Assembly (NCBI RefSeq): GCF_032190615.1
Contig: NZ_JAVLAT010000001.1
Span: 2,259,105 to 2,323,104 of the forward strand
Direction of reading: 5' to 3'
Length of the DNA: 64,000 bases
Source: Brucella pseudogrignonensis
GTDB taxonomy: Bacteria > Pseudomonadota > Alphaproteobacteria > Rhizobiales > Rhizobiaceae
Under the pieces are notes generated by a model that was given only the letters and a program-made list of their open reading frames with translations, had not been told where the DNA came from and made no database searches. Each line of letters starts with the position of its first letter. The first letter of the stretch is position 1. This document shows positions 17,416 through 27,465 of this stretch, in pieces. The translations under genes were made by a program, and so were the position numbers.

Positions 17416-20196
17416 TTAGAAAAATCCCTTTTTCTGCCACCAGCCGCCGCGCTTTGGCTTCTGTTCCTCTGTTTCACTGGACGTAACCACAGGCTCGGTG
17501 ACCTTTTCAGGTTCTGCAACCTTCTTTGGTTCCTCAACAGCTGCGACTTCCGCTTCAATTGACACGTCTTCGGCTTCTGTCTTAGCAGCCGCTTTGCGGG
17601 TACGGCGCTTCGGCTTTGCAGCCTCAACCTCTTCCGCAGCGACGGCGACTTCTGCGGTTACGTCTTCTTCAGTGACCTTCTTGCGACCACGCGTCTTGCG
17701 CGCAGGTTTGGCTTGTTCTTCGACCGGATCCGCCGCAACAACATCGTCATTCGCAGCTTCTTCGCTCTTTGCAGCCTTGCGACCACGCGGCTTGCGTGCC
17801 GGCTTTGCAGCGTTTTCGTCTGCTTCAACAACAGCAGTTGGTTCAACTGCTACTGGCGCTTCAACCGTTACGGTTTCGACCGCCACCACTTCGTTGGCAA
17901 CGACTTCAGCAGCCTTTTTCTCAACCCGTGAAGGAATGACTGGCGTATAGCCAACAAACTCTGGATCAGGAACTTTCTTAGCGTGAAAGTCATCCTCACG
18001 ACGATTTTTGCGACCTCCGCGGCGACCACGACGACGCTTCTTGCGACGATCTTCTTCGCTCAACGAACCATTGCTCGGCGATAATTTGTCTTCATCATCA
18101 TCGTCGTCCGAGGCTTCCGAACCGGAATCCGCCTGTGCAGACTGCTCACCACCTTCACGATCGCGACCACCACGACGACGGCGACGCTTACGGCGCTTGC
18201 GATCGCCTTCTTCGCTGCTTTCTTCGCGAGCAGGTGCCTCGGCGGCGATTTCTTCTTCGGCCTCATCCTCATCCAGCGGAATATCCGGATCGTTCAGATC
18301 ATCTTCATAGACGATTGGTGCAGCAGGATGAATTGTGATTGGACGCGTCGATGGCGCACCCTTGTCGATGACAAAATGCTGATGGCCCACGCTATCGTCG
18401 GCATCAATGCTGATTGCAGCGCCGAAACGGCCTTCAAGCTCTGCCAGCAATTCGCGCTTATTGTTCAGTACGTAAAGCGCCGAAGCAACCGGAGTGCGCA
18501 CAGTGATGTCATAGCCCGAATGGCGCAGAAGATAATCTTCAATGCCACGAATGATATGCAGCGCCATGGACGAGTCGGAGCGAACATGTCCGGTTCCACC
18601 ACAATGCTGGCACACCTGCATCGTGCTTTCGAGCACCGACGCACGAATGCGCTGACGCGACATTTCGAGAAGGCCGAAATGCGAAATGCGGCCAACCTGA
18701 ATGCGGGCACGATCGTCTTTCAGACAATCCTTCATCTTCTTTTCGACAGCGCGGTTGTTGCGCTTTTCTTCCATGTCGATGAAGTCGACGACAATCAGAC
18801 CGGCAAGATCGCGCAAGCGAAGCTGACGCGCGACTTCTTCAGCCGCTTCCAGATTGGTCTGAAGTGCAGTGTCCTCAATCGAATGTTCACGGGTCGAACG
18901 ACCTGAGTTGACGTCGATTGCAACCAGAGCTTCGGTCTGATTGATAATCAGATAACCGCCAGATTTCAGCGTAACCTGCGGCAGAAGCATGCGATCAAGC
19001 TGTGCTTCCAGACCATACCGCGTGAAAATCGGAACCTGTTCGCGGTAGGGCTGAACAACCTTGGCATGCGTTGGCATCAGCATACGCATGAACTCTTTTG
19101 CTTCACGGTAGCCGGTTTCACCCGCAACGAGAATTTCCGAGATTTCCTTGTTGTAGAGATCACGGATCGAGCGCTTGATCAGACTGCCTTCTTCATAAAC
19201 GAGCGAAGGAGCCGTTGATTGCAGCGTCAGCGTGCGGACATTTTCCCACATACGCATCAGGTATTCGTAGTCGCGCCTGACTTCCTGCTTTGTGCGATTG
19301 GCACCAGCGGTACGCAAGATCACGCCCATGCCCTGCGGCACTTCGAGTTCTTTGACGATATCCTTAAGACGCTTGCGATCCTGAATATTGGTGATTTTGC
19401 GCGAAATGCCACCACCGCGCGCAGTGTTTGGCATCAGCACCGAATAACGACCTGCAAGTGACAAATAGGTCGTAAGAGCCGCGCCTTTATTGCCGCGCTC
19501 TTCCTTCACCACCTGAACCAGAATGATCTGGCGGCGCTTAATCACTTCCTGAATGTTGTACTGACGGCGATTGGTGCGAACATGCGATGGAAGCTCTTCC
19601 ATGGCATCTTCGGAACCAACCGATTCAACCATATCTTCTTCGTTTTCGACTTCGTTGTCGTCACTGTCGCTATCGTTGGCTTCGATAGATTCTGAAACAA
19701 CATCACCAGCCTGCTTCATCAAAGCGATGGCAGGTGTACCCGCGACGTAATTTACGAATGCCGGACCAACTGGCTCTGCAGCAGGCACTCCGTCTTTAGC
19801 AAAGTTACCATGCTGGCCATCGCGACGGCCACGACGACGATGACGGCGCGAACGATCACTGTTCTTTGCTTTTGGTTCGTCGTCTTCGTCCTCATCTTCG
19901 GCGCGCGCGGCTTTCGCTTCTGCTTCAAGCAGAGCAAGGCGATCAGCAACCGGGATCTGATAATAATCAGGATGAATTTCAGAGAATGCAAGGAAGCCAT
20001 GGCGATTGCCGCCATATTCCACGAATGCAGCCTGAAGGGATGGTTCGACGCGTGTAACGCGTGCGAGATAGATATTTCCCTTCAGTTGCTTCTTATGTTC
20101 CGACTCAAAGTCGAATTCTTCAATTTTGTTCCCGCGCGTCACGATAACGCGCGTCTCCTCCGGGTGGGAGGCATCGATAAGCATTTTGTTGGACAT
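17416..20196 (-). CDS. rne: Ribonuclease E
   Basis: RNase E cleaves AU-rich single-stranded RNA and organises the degradosome. The N-terminal S1 domain (KGNIYLARVTRVEPSLQAAFVEYGG) is interrupted by a long acidic/basic insertion (about residues 95-215), typical of alphaproteobacteria. The catalytic DNase I-like core has VAIDVNSGRSTRE and GLIVVDFIDM with the metal-binding aspartates. The zinc-link CQHCGGTGHV joins protomers. The C-terminal half is disordered, with arginine-rich (KRRKRRRRRGGRDRE) and acidic patches and repeated KPARKPRGRK-like motifs, likely RNA- and partner-binding. The frame runs to 20310, but ATG 20196 begins the conserved MSNKMLIDASHPEETRVIV, giving 926 residues. Confidence 0.96.
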   Translation of the reverse strand: MSNKMLIDASHPEETRVIVTRGNKIEEFDFESEHKKQLKGNIYLARVTRVEPSLQAAFVEYGGNRHGFLAFSEIHPDYYQIPVADRLALLEAEAKAARAEDEDEDDEPKAKNSDRSRRHRRRGRRDGQHGNFAKDGVPAAEPVGPAFVNYVAGTPAIALMKQAGDVVSESIEANDSDSDDNEVENEEDMVESVGSEDAMEELPSHVRTNRRQYNIQEVIKRRQIILVQVVKEERGNKGAALTTYLSLAGRYSVLMPNTARGGGISRKITNIQDRKRLKDIVKELEVPQGMGVILRTAGANRTKQEVRRDYEYLMRMWENVRTLTLQSTAPSLVYEEGSLIKRSIRDLYNKEISEILVAGETGYREAKEFMRMLMPTHAKVVQPYREQVPIFTRYGLEAQLDRMLLPQVTLKSGGYLIINQTEALVAIDVNSGRSTREHSIEDTALQTNLEAAEEVARQLRLRDLAGLIVVDFIDMEEKRNNRAVEKKMKDCLKDDRARIQVGRISHFGLLEMSRQRIRASVLESTMQVCQHCGGTGHVRSDSSMALHIIRGIEDYLLRHSGYDITVRTPVASALYVLNNKRELLAELEGRFGAAISIDADDSVGHQHFVIDKGAPSTRPITIHPAAPIVYEDDLNDPDIPLDEDEAEEEIAAEAPAREESSEEGDRKRRKRRRRRGGRDREGGEQSAQADSGSEASDDDDDEDKLSPSNGSLSEEDRRKKRRRGRRGGRKNRREDDFHAKKVPDPEFVGYTPVIPSRVEKKAAEVVANEVVAVETVTVEAPVAVEPTAVVEADENAAKPARKPRGRKAAKSEEAANDDVVAADPVEEQAKPARKTRGRKKVTEEDVTAEVAVAAEEVEAAKPKRRTRKAAAKTEAEDVSIEAEVAAVEEPKKVAEPEKVTEPVVTSSETEEQKPKRGGWWQKKGFF

Positions 20197-20833
20197 AATT
20201 GTCTTTCTTACCGGCGATAAGACGCAAGCCGCGTGCGCCGGACGAAACCCTGAAGGCTGTCGTCCTGGCTGGGGAGCATCTGCCGGATGATAATGGGTTC
20301 GTCGGAACAAAAGCTGCTGTGTTTGCGCGCGATGGCCAACTGGCGATCACGGTCTTCAGGCTTGCAATGGTCAGTCTTGCTTGACCCATAGCTGTTCCGT
20401 TCGAAACGACCTCATACATGGCCCGAAAAAGCCGGGCCGACCTGTTTGCTCTTTTCAGAGCGCTGGCGACAGCGCGTATCCATGCGCAGTCGGCCGATTA
20501 AAAAACGGAGGCGGCGGGGATGCCGTATTCCGCTGAATTCTGTGCGGGCTAGGGGGTAGTGAATACCATACATCACTGTTTTAGCTATCTTTCGTCGCGA
20601 TCCGTATTGAAAACCGGCAAACGATTCTGACAGCTATTCCGAAGCCTATTTAAGCTTTTATGGCGTCGTTCGCGCTATGACAAGTATGAATATCAGTTGA
20701 CACCGTGATCGCAATTTTGCCGAAAGGTGATTATAGAACGGGCAATGACCTGTGCTGTTGGTCAAAAGCCGGGATCAAAGCCTTTGTTAACCATAATTCG
20801 ATACGGTTTGATTGATCAAATGTACGCATCCAT
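20197..20833. other. Intergenic region: rne leader and divergent promoters
   Basis: This roughly 640-bp stretch between divergent rne and the amidase gene holds no convincing gene. The rne-proximal third is GC-rich with several short inverted repeats (for example around 20407-20420 and 20452-20480), suggesting a structured 5' leader; RNase E autoregulates through its leader in enterobacteria. A possible minus-strand promoter (TTGTCA, 17 bases, TAAAAG) lies near 20655-20685. The amidase-proximal part is AT-rich without a clear promoter match. Confidence 0.5.
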
Positions 20834-20932
20834 ATGCTTTGGCCAAAATGGCCAACTTTCGATGAATTCATAATGTTTAGATCGCGAACACCTATGCATT
20901 GTCTGAGCCTGCAAAATATTGCCAGAAATAAA

Positions 20933-22141
20933 ATGAACGCGCGAAATATGTTCGTGCTTTTGGCGATGCTATGCGCTGCGTTGTTGCATATCAGTCAGGC
21001 GAAGGCCGCCAGCAATGCGCCGCTGTCTGCATTGACCTATCGCATGGCTGGCGATGATTTGCGTATGCGCGTTGTTGTGATGTTTGATCAGGAGCCGAAA
21101 TTTTCGACACTCCTTTTGGCTAATCCTCATAGGCTGGTTTTTGACCTTCCTGAAACGCGCTTTGGTTTTGATGAAAACAGCCTGGCGGCGAGGGGGATTG
21201 TCTCGCGTGTGCGCTATGGTTCTATTGGCAAGAATCGCTCGCGCCTCATTCTGACATTGCGCGGTCCGTTTGATGTTGAAAACGTTCAGGTGATTAAAAA
21301 CGAAACGACGTCAGGATATCGTCTTGTTGCAGACATCGTGGCGACGTCCGATCAGCAATTTGAAGCGAAGCTTGCGGCACCACACGATGTAACCGGATCG
21401 ACGAGCCTAAAAGTTGCGTCACCTTCGATCGATAGTGAACCGCGTCCGTTTATCGTGATGATTGATCCGGGGCATGGCGGCATTGATAGCGGTGCAGAAA
21501 GCCTGAGCGGTATTAAAGAGAAGGATTTGACGCTCGCATTCGGTGAGGAGTTACGTGATCGTCTCGCTAAAGAAAGCAACATAAAGGTTTTAATGACCCG
21601 CGATGATGACACGTTCCTGCGTTTGTCAGAACGGGTGCGTCTTGCGCGACAATATTCAGCTGACCTTTTCATTTCTATCCACGCGGATACGATCAATCAG
21701 GGTGATATCCGGGGCGCTACTGTTTATACAATCTCTGACAAGGCATCTGACTCCGTCGCACGCGCGATGGCTGAGCGTGAAAATAAGTCGGATAGCATTG
21801 GTGGTGCTGTTCCTGAAGAGCTACCTGAAGTTGCCGATATTCTGCTCGATCTCACACGTCGCGAAACGCATACGTTTTCGCTGAGCTTTGCTGAGAAAGT
21901 GATCGGAGCCTTGCAAGGTGAAGTTAACCTGATCAACAATCCGCATCGGTTTGCTGGTTTTCAAGTGCTGCGTGCGCCGGATGTGCCGTCAGTGTTGATC
22001 GAGATCGGTTATCTTTCAAATGCGGAAGATGAGAAACTCATCAGTAATCCGCAATGGCGTCGCAAGCTGGCAGATCGCATTGCGACGGCAATAAAGGCGT
22101 TTGAATTGCAAAAGCACCCTGGGACTTTGTCGCGAGGTTAA
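20933..22141 (+). CDS. N-acetylmuramoyl-L-alanine amidase with AMIN domain
   Basis: A signal peptide (MFVLLAMLCAALLHISQAKA region) precedes an AMIN domain (about residues 30-135), which directs such amidases to septal peptidoglycan. An Amidase_3 zinc hydrolase domain follows (about 165-395). The metal-binding blocks are visible: IDPGHGGIDSGA, KEKDLTLAFGEEL with the glutamate, and LFISIHADT. The late segment VPSVLIEIGYLSNAEDE contains the catalytic glutamate. It cleaves the amide between MurNAc and the stem peptide, as AmiC does in cell separation. The frame extends to 20834; ATG 20933 is preferred because it starts the signal peptide, although its ribosome site is weak. The PBP1A gene follows. 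Confidence 0.92.
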   Translation: MNARNMFVLLAMLCAALLHISQAKAASNAPLSALTYRMAGDDLRMRVVVMFDQEPKFSTLLLANPHRLVFDLPETRFGFDENSLAARGIVSRVRYGSIGKNRSRLILTLRGPFDVENVQVIKNETTSGYRLVADIVATSDQQFEAKLAAPHDVTGSTSLKVASPSIDSEPRPFIVMIDPGHGGIDSGAESLSGIKEKDLTLAFGEELRDRLAKESNIKVLMTRDDDTFLRLSERVRLARQYSADLFISIHADTINQGDIRGATVYTISDKASDSVARAMAERENKSDSIGGAVPEELPEVADILLDLTRRETHTFSLSFAEKVIGALQGEVNLINNPHRFAGFQVLRAPDVPSVLIEIGYLSNAEDEKLISNPQWRRKLADRIATAIKAFELQKHPGTLSRG

Positions 22142-22392
22142 AATAATGTAATGTTTAGTGGGGGTTGATATTTCTCCCCGCTTATAAGATGCATGCATGC
22201 AACAGTTTTACGTATTTTTATTGTCGGTACGCGTTTGTATGACTTTAAATCGGTAAAAACTTGGAAATGATCTTGCCTTTGACGCATTTGCTGGTCAGTA
22301 ACCACCTATTGCCGAAATGGCGCTGATTAACGAGCATGATTGTTAGTTGCTCCCTAATTTTTCGAACGATCTGAAGGCAGGATTCCGCATCT

Positions 22393-24858
22393 ATGGTAAG
22401 GCTTATCGGATATTTCTTCGGTATAGGTACAGTTTTCGCGCTCATTGTAGCTGGCGGAGTTGCTGTTTATATCGGGAGTGTAACCAAAGAGTTGCCTGAC
22501 TACGAAGTGCTCGCAAAATACGAGCCTCCTGTCATGACGCGCGTTCACGCATCTGACGGTAGTCTGATGGCTGAATATGCACGGGAAAGGCGGATGTATC
22601 TGCCAATCCAAGCGGTGCCAAATCGTGTAAAAGCTGCCTTTATTTCTGCAGAAGATAAAACCTTCTATGAGCATCATGGTCTTGATTTTGGTGGCCTCGC
22701 TCGGGCGGTGGTGACCAATGTGAAGAATATGGGATCCGGTCGCCGACCCGTTGGCGCTTCGACGATCACACAGCAGGTCGCGAAAAATTTCCTTTTGAGT
22801 TCAAATCAGACTTACGATCGCAAAATAAAAGAAGCGATTCTTGCGATGCGTATCGAGCAGGCCTACTCGAAAGACCGCATTTTAGAGCTTTACCTCAATG
22901 AAATTTTCTTTGGTCTTGGTTCCTATGGTATCGCTAGCGCTGCACTAACCTATTTCGACAAGTCAGTCGGTGAATTGAGCATTGCGGATGCCGCTTATCT
23001 GGCTGCGCTGCCAAAAGGCCCCAACAATTATCACCCATTCCGTTACCCGGATCGCGCGATGGAACGGCGCAACTGGGTTATCGATCGTATGGCTGAGAAC
23101 GGCTATATTACGACGCAGGAAGCTGATGAAGCTAAGAAGCAGCCGCTTGGTGTAAACCCACGGACGGCAACTCATTATCTCTTTGCTTCTGAATATTTTA
23201 GTGAAGAAGTACGCCGTCAGATTATCCAGAAATACGGTGTTGATGCGCTGTATGAAGGTGGCCTGTCTGTTCGTACAACACTTAATCCTACGATGCAGAC
23301 CGAAGCACGTAAGTCGCTGCAAACTGCTCTTCTGCGCTACGATGAAGCGCGTGGCTGGCGCGGCCCTCTGAAACATGCCGAGCTGGGCAGTGACTGGGCG
23401 GCGGCATTTGGCGATATGCAGTCATTTGAAGACGTGCCAGAATGGCAGTTGGCTGTTGTTCTAAATGTATCTGGTGCTGGCGCCGACATTGGTTTGCAGC
23501 CTGCTATTGACGGTTCTGGTTTCCGCGGAAAAGAGCGCAAGCGGGGGTTCATTGCTGCTGATGACATGAAGTGGGCGATGCGTGTTACCAATATCGACGG
23601 TAAGCGCGGTAGCGCCAAGTCTCCGGAAGGTGTCTTGAAAACCGGAGATATCGTCTATGTGTCCAAAGCTGGTGACGGTGAATCACGTTTCCGTCTGCAG
23701 CAGCCTCCAAAGCTTCAGGGCGCAATGGTTGCTATGGATCCGCACACTGGCCGCGTTCTTGCGATGGTTGGCGGATTCTCGTATGGGCAATCGGAGTTTA
23801 ACCGTGCAACGCAGGCTTATCGTCAGCCTGGCTCTTCATTCAAGCCATTCGTTTATGCAGCGGCACTCGACAATGGCTATACGCCTGCGTCTGTTGTGCT
23901 TGATGGACCTCTTGAAGTTAATCAGGGCGGCGCGCTTGGGGTGTGGGCTCCGAAAAACTATTCGGGCAAATTTTCTGGTCCATCGACACTTCGCTACGGC
24001 ATTGAACAATCGCGTAACGTTATGACCGTTCGTCTTGCGCAAGACATGGGCATGAAGACTGTTGCGGAATATGCTGAGCGGTTCGGTATCTATGACAAGA
24101 TGTTACCAGTTTTGTCTATGTCGTTGGGTGCTGGTGAAACCACTGTGCTGAGAATGGTGACGGCTTATTCGGTCATCGCGAATGGCGGGCAGAGTATTAC
24201 ACCTTCAATGATTGATCGTATTCAGGATCGTTACGGCAAAACAGTCTTCAAACATGACGGGCGTCAGTGTGAAGGTTGTAATGCGCAGCAATGGTCGGGG
24301 CAGGAAGAGCCGACATTGATCGATAATCGCGATCAGGTTCTTGATCCGATGACCGCTTACCAGATTACATCAATGATGGAAGGCGTCGTTCAGCGCGGTA
24401 CAGCACAGTTGCTAAAGAGCCTCGACCGTCCGCTGGCTGGTAAGACAGGTACGACAAACGACGAAAAAGATGCTTGGTTTGTTGGCTTTACTCCTGATCT
24501 CGTTGTTGGCGTCTTCATGGGCTATGACACACCAACACCACTGGGTCGCGGTGGTACGGGTGGCGGTTTGGCTGCTCCGGTGTTCAAAGACTTTATGACT
24601 CAAGCTCTGGCCGGTACGCCAAAAGTCGATTTCCGCGTACCAGAAGGCATGACGTTGATCGCGATTAACCGTAAAACTGGTATGCGTACCAATCAGGGTG
24701 ATCCAAACCTCATCATGGAAGCTTTTAAGCCGGGAACAGGTCCATCGGATAGCTATTCAGTTATTGGTATGGATCAGTATCGTGAAGGATCGCCGGTTCA
24801 GCCGCAATCGCCACAAGCGACCCGAGCAATCAATTCGGGTTCGGGTGGACTTTACTGA
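22393..24858 (+). CDS. Penicillin-binding protein 1A (bifunctional glycosyltransferase/transpeptidase)
   Basis: This class A PBP polymerises and cross-links peptidoglycan. A single N-terminal membrane helix (residues 5-27) is followed by a GT51 domain with the catalytic glutamate in SAEDKTFYEHHGLDF and the block GASTITQQVAKNFLL. An OB-like insert and the transpeptidase domain come next. The active-site serine is in SSFK (residues 481-484), the SxN motif in EQSRNVMT, and KTGT starts at residue 684. The protein has 821 residues, normal for the family. It follows the amidase gene by 250 bases without a clear terminator, so the two cell-wall genes may be linked. Equivalent genes are called mrcA or ponA. 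Confidence 0.96.
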   Translation: MVRLIGYFFGIGTVFALIVAGGVAVYIGSVTKELPDYEVLAKYEPPVMTRVHASDGSLMAEYARERRMYLPIQAVPNRVKAAFISAEDKTFYEHHGLDFGGLARAVVTNVKNMGSGRRPVGASTITQQVAKNFLLSSNQTYDRKIKEAILAMRIEQAYSKDRILELYLNEIFFGLGSYGIASAALTYFDKSVGELSIADAAYLAALPKGPNNYHPFRYPDRAMERRNWVIDRMAENGYITTQEADEAKKQPLGVNPRTATHYLFASEYFSEEVRRQIIQKYGVDALYEGGLSVRTTLNPTMQTEARKSLQTALLRYDEARGWRGPLKHAELGSDWAAAFGDMQSFEDVPEWQLAVVLNVSGAGADIGLQPAIDGSGFRGKERKRGFIAADDMKWAMRVTNIDGKRGSAKSPEGVLKTGDIVYVSKAGDGESRFRLQQPPKLQGAMVAMDPHTGRVLAMVGGFSYGQSEFNRATQAYRQPGSSFKPFVYAAALDNGYTPASVVLDGPLEVNQGGALGVWAPKNYSGKFSGPSTLRYGIEQSRNVMTVRLAQDMGMKTVAEYAERFGIYDKMLPVLSMSLGAGETTVLRMVTAYSVIANGGQSITPSMIDRIQDRYGKTVFKHDGRQCEGCNAQQWSGQEEPTLIDNRDQVLDPMTAYQITSMMEGVVQRGTAQLLKSLDRPLAGKTGTTNDEKDAWFVGFTPDLVVGVFMGYDTPTPLGRGGTGGGLAAPVFKDFMTQALAGTPKVDFRVPEGMTLIAINRKTGMRTNQGDPNLIMEAFKPGTGPSDSYSVIGMDQYREGSPVQPQSPQATRAINSGSGGLY

Positions 24859-25009
24859 CCTTCCCCTCTTTACACTGCGTCGCGTGCTAACTATGGTCCG
24901 CGGCGCTTGGATGGCTGTTTGCCAATCCTTTTAAAAGTGCGAGGCTTGCTCTGATAGAGCATATGTTCTCTCCACATATATGCAGAATAATTGAAGGAAC
25001 GATTTGCCC

Positions 25010-26138
25010 ATGCGCGCGGAAATCGAGACGCTGGTTGACGAAATCCAGCAGGCCATAAGCCTGCTGAGGAGGCATCTTTGACTGGGATCAGGCAATTAAA
25101 CGTCTGGGCTATCTGAACCAGAGAGCTGAAGATCCTACCCTTTGGAATGATGCACAGGAAGCCCAGAAGCTGATGCGTGAGCGCCAGCAGCTGGAAGATA
25201 GCATCAACGGCATCAATACACTTAGACAGACACTCAATGACAGTATCGAACTCATCGCCATGGGCGAAGAGGAAGGCGATAAGTCGATCATTGCTGATGC
25301 TGAAAACACCATTCGCGATCTGAAGAAGGAAGTCGATAGTCGACAGATCGACATGCTGCTTTCAGGCGAGGCTGATGCGAATGACACCTATCTTGAAGTC
25401 CATGCTGGCGCAGGCGGCACGGAAAGTCAGGATTGGGCGTCAATGCTTTTGCGTATGTATACGCGTTGGGCAGAGCGCAGCGGACGCAAAGTCGAAGTCA
25501 TGGAAGTGCATTACGGCGAAGAAGCAGGCATCAAGTCGGCGTCGATCCTCATCAAGGGTCATAATTCCTATGGCATGGCAAAGACGGAATCCGGCGTTCA
25601 TCGTCTCGTCCGTATTTCGCCTTACGATTCGAATGCGCGTCGTCATACATCCTTTGCAAGTATCTGGGTTTATCCGGTCATCGATGACAATATTGATGTG
25701 CAGGTAACAGAAGCAGATGTTCGCATCGATACCTATCGCGCCTCCGGTGCAGGCGGTCAGCACGTCAACACAACTGACTCGGCAGTCCGCATTACACACA
25801 TTGCTTCAGGCATTGTCGTACAGTGTCAGGCAGAACGTTCGCAGCACAAAAACCGTGAAAAAGCCTGGGCTATGCTCCGTGCCCGTCTTTACGAGGAAGA
25901 GCTGAAGAAGCGCGAAGAAGCGACTGACGCCGCCAATGCCAGTAAAACTGATATTGGTTGGGGACATCAGATCCGCTCTTACGTCTTGCAACCTTATCAG
26001 CTCGTCAAGGATCTGCGTACCGGTGTTGAAAGCACCAACCCGCAGGAAGTGCTTGATGGTGCTGTTACCCCATTCATGGAAGCCGCTCTTGCGCACCGCA
26101 TTCATGGTGGGGCTGAGCTAATCGAAGACATTGATTGA
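25010..26138 (+). CDS. prfB: Peptide chain release factor 2 (programmed +1 frameshift)
   Basis: RF2 ends translation at UGA and UAA. The message starts at ATG 25010 (GAAGGA ribosome site). It reads 23 codons to CTT at 25076-25078, meets in-frame TGA at 25079-25081, and continues one base forward as GAC from 25080 to the stop at 26138, giving 375 residues in total. The internal AGGAGG at 25067-25072, three bases before CTT, and CTTTGAC match the E. coli autoregulatory site. The catalytic GGQ is in [16 protein letters not shown]. The stop-reading tripeptide is SPY rather than the enterobacterial SPF, as in other Rhizobiales homologues I recall. A conventional gene call would miss the first 54 or so residues. 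Confidence 0.97.
25067..25082 (+). promoter_or_regulatory. prfB +1 recoding site
   Basis: Internal Shine-Dalgarno AGGAGG (25067-25072), a three-base spacer, slippery CTT (25076-25078) and stop TGA followed by C form the canonical RF2 recoding site. Low RF2 lets the ribosome slip forward; high RF2 terminates and stops synthesis. Confidence 0.97.
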
Positions 26139-26160
26139 TCTTCGTATTGATAAAGATGCT

Positions 26161-26188
26161 AAAAACCCGGCTATATGCCGGGTTTTTT
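26161..26188 (+). terminator. Intrinsic terminator of prfB
   Basis: An 11-bp stem (26161-26171 with 26177-26187) has a GC core, and its 3' arm ends in a run of six T. Confidence 0.9.
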
Positions 26189-26210
26189 ATGCAGCTTATT
26201 CTCGGAACAC

Positions 26211-26609
26211 TCAGGAGTCTTTTGATGCGGCGCGCTCTACAATCGGGCGGTTCTTGTGTGTGCGTGGGCCAGTGATGATCATGTCGATTTTCTGAATTGT
26301 CAGCGCATCTTCCGGCGTCAAACGGTCTGGCTGAACAGAGATACCCGGAAGAGGTTCGGTTGGCATCTCAGGTAATGGCTGCAATACCGCTTGTTTTTTG
26401 AATATCGATGCGAGCTTGCTATTTGATTGTTGTGGCTTTTCAGTAAGCTTTTCGAACGTCGTATAAACTCCGCCCCCCACAGCAACAACGAAAGCTACCG
26501 CACCAAAAATTGACGTTCGTACCCATTTCGTGGACCAGGGCCAAGCGGCAGGATTATTCAGATGCCCATTGCATCCGTCGTTTCCTGGTTTGTTCCACTT
26601 TTTTATCAT
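26211..26609 (-). CDS. Uncharacterised single-pass membrane protein
   Basis: The 132-residue frame has a short, polar, tryptophan-containing N-terminus, one hydrophobic helix (about residues 33-51, SIFGAVAFVVAVGGGVYTTF), and a proline-rich outer region that ends with basic and acidic residues. No domain is recognised. It is transcribed against prfB and lies between that gene's terminator and bcp. No strong ribosome site is visible, so the start and the gene itself are moderately supported. A periplasmic bitopic protein is the simplest reading. Confidence 0.5.
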   Translation of the reverse strand: MIKKWNKPGNDGCNGHLNNPAAWPWSTKWVRTSIFGAVAFVVAVGGGVYTTFEKLTEKPQQSNSKLASIFKKQAVLQPLPEMPTEPLPGISVQPDRLTPEDALTIQKIDMIITGPRTHKNRPIVERAASKDS

Positions 26610-26751
26610 GCTGGTCGTCTTTGCATCCCAGATATTTGATTCTATTGCATCTTATCATGGTTAACAAAGCTTTTCCGAAGCTTTCGCAATGCCTGCTTAA
26701 ACGAGAATGAAAAAGGGCAATCACATTACCGGTATTGCCCTTATTGTTTGA

Positions 26752-27216
26752 TCAAAGTGCGCGTGCAGCCTCGAGTACGGCTTGCGCATGGCCATCGACT
26801 TTTACTTTTTCCCAGACCTTAGCAACACGACCTTCTGCATCGATCAGAAACGTAGTTCTTTCGACGCCCATATATTTGCGGCCATACATGCTCTTTTCGA
26901 GCCAGACACCGTAAGCTTCAAGCACTGTCTTGTCTTCATCTGCGGCCAGATCGACGGTCAACTCGTGCTTTTTGCGAAATTTCGCATGTTTATCCGCGCT
27001 ATCCGGCGATAGACCAATGACACGTACATTCAGCTTGTCGAACTCAGGCTTGAGCTGAGAAAATGCTATGGCTTCTTTTGTGCAGCCAGAAGTATCATCC
27101 TTTGGGTAGAAATAAAGAACGACTGGGTTTCCTTTGAGAGACGACAGATTAATGCTGTCATTATCAGAGGGCAAAGTGAAGTCCGGTGCGAGATCTCCAA
27201 CTTGGGGACGAGCCAT
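26752..27216 (-). CDS. bcp: Thiol peroxidase of the Bcp/PrxQ family
   Basis: This cytoplasmic peroxiredoxin reduces organic peroxides and H2O2. The frame reaches 27297, but ATG 27216 has an AAAGG site and yields the standard MARPQVGDLAPDFTLP start (154 residues). The peroxidatic cysteine is C45 in YPKDDTSGCTKEAIAF. The resolving cysteine that E. coli Bcp has five residues later is replaced (isoleucine at 50), so this is probably a 1-Cys or alternative 2-Cys type needing another thiol partner. Later blocks (GVERTTFLIDAEGRVAKVW) are typical. It is divergent from the large AsmA-like gene. Confidence 0.94.
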   Translation of the reverse strand: MARPQVGDLAPDFTLPSDNDSINLSSLKGNPVVLYFYPKDDTSGCTKEAIAFSQLKPEFDKLNVRVIGLSPDSADKHAKFRKKHELTVDLAADEDKTVLEAYGVWLEKSMYGRKYMGVERTTFLIDAEGRVAKVWEKVKVDGHAQAVLEAARAL

Positions 27217-27465
27217 ATCTAAGCCTTTCTTTTGTGGATATACGGAGAAACTGCCTGTTACACTTAAAGCTATCGCATTCGTATCAGTCTTGTGCAACGT
27301 AGCGTAACTCAGGCAGCGAAGTGTGTATCTTTAGGGAGATGCTAAAGAAGTGCAACGTCGGTTTGCTGATCGAACTTAGGCTAACAAAAACAGTATATTA
27401 TCGAGTTCTCATGATTCCTTTCATGAGATGGTTTAAATAGAGAAATCAGGTGGTCGGCTGGAATA

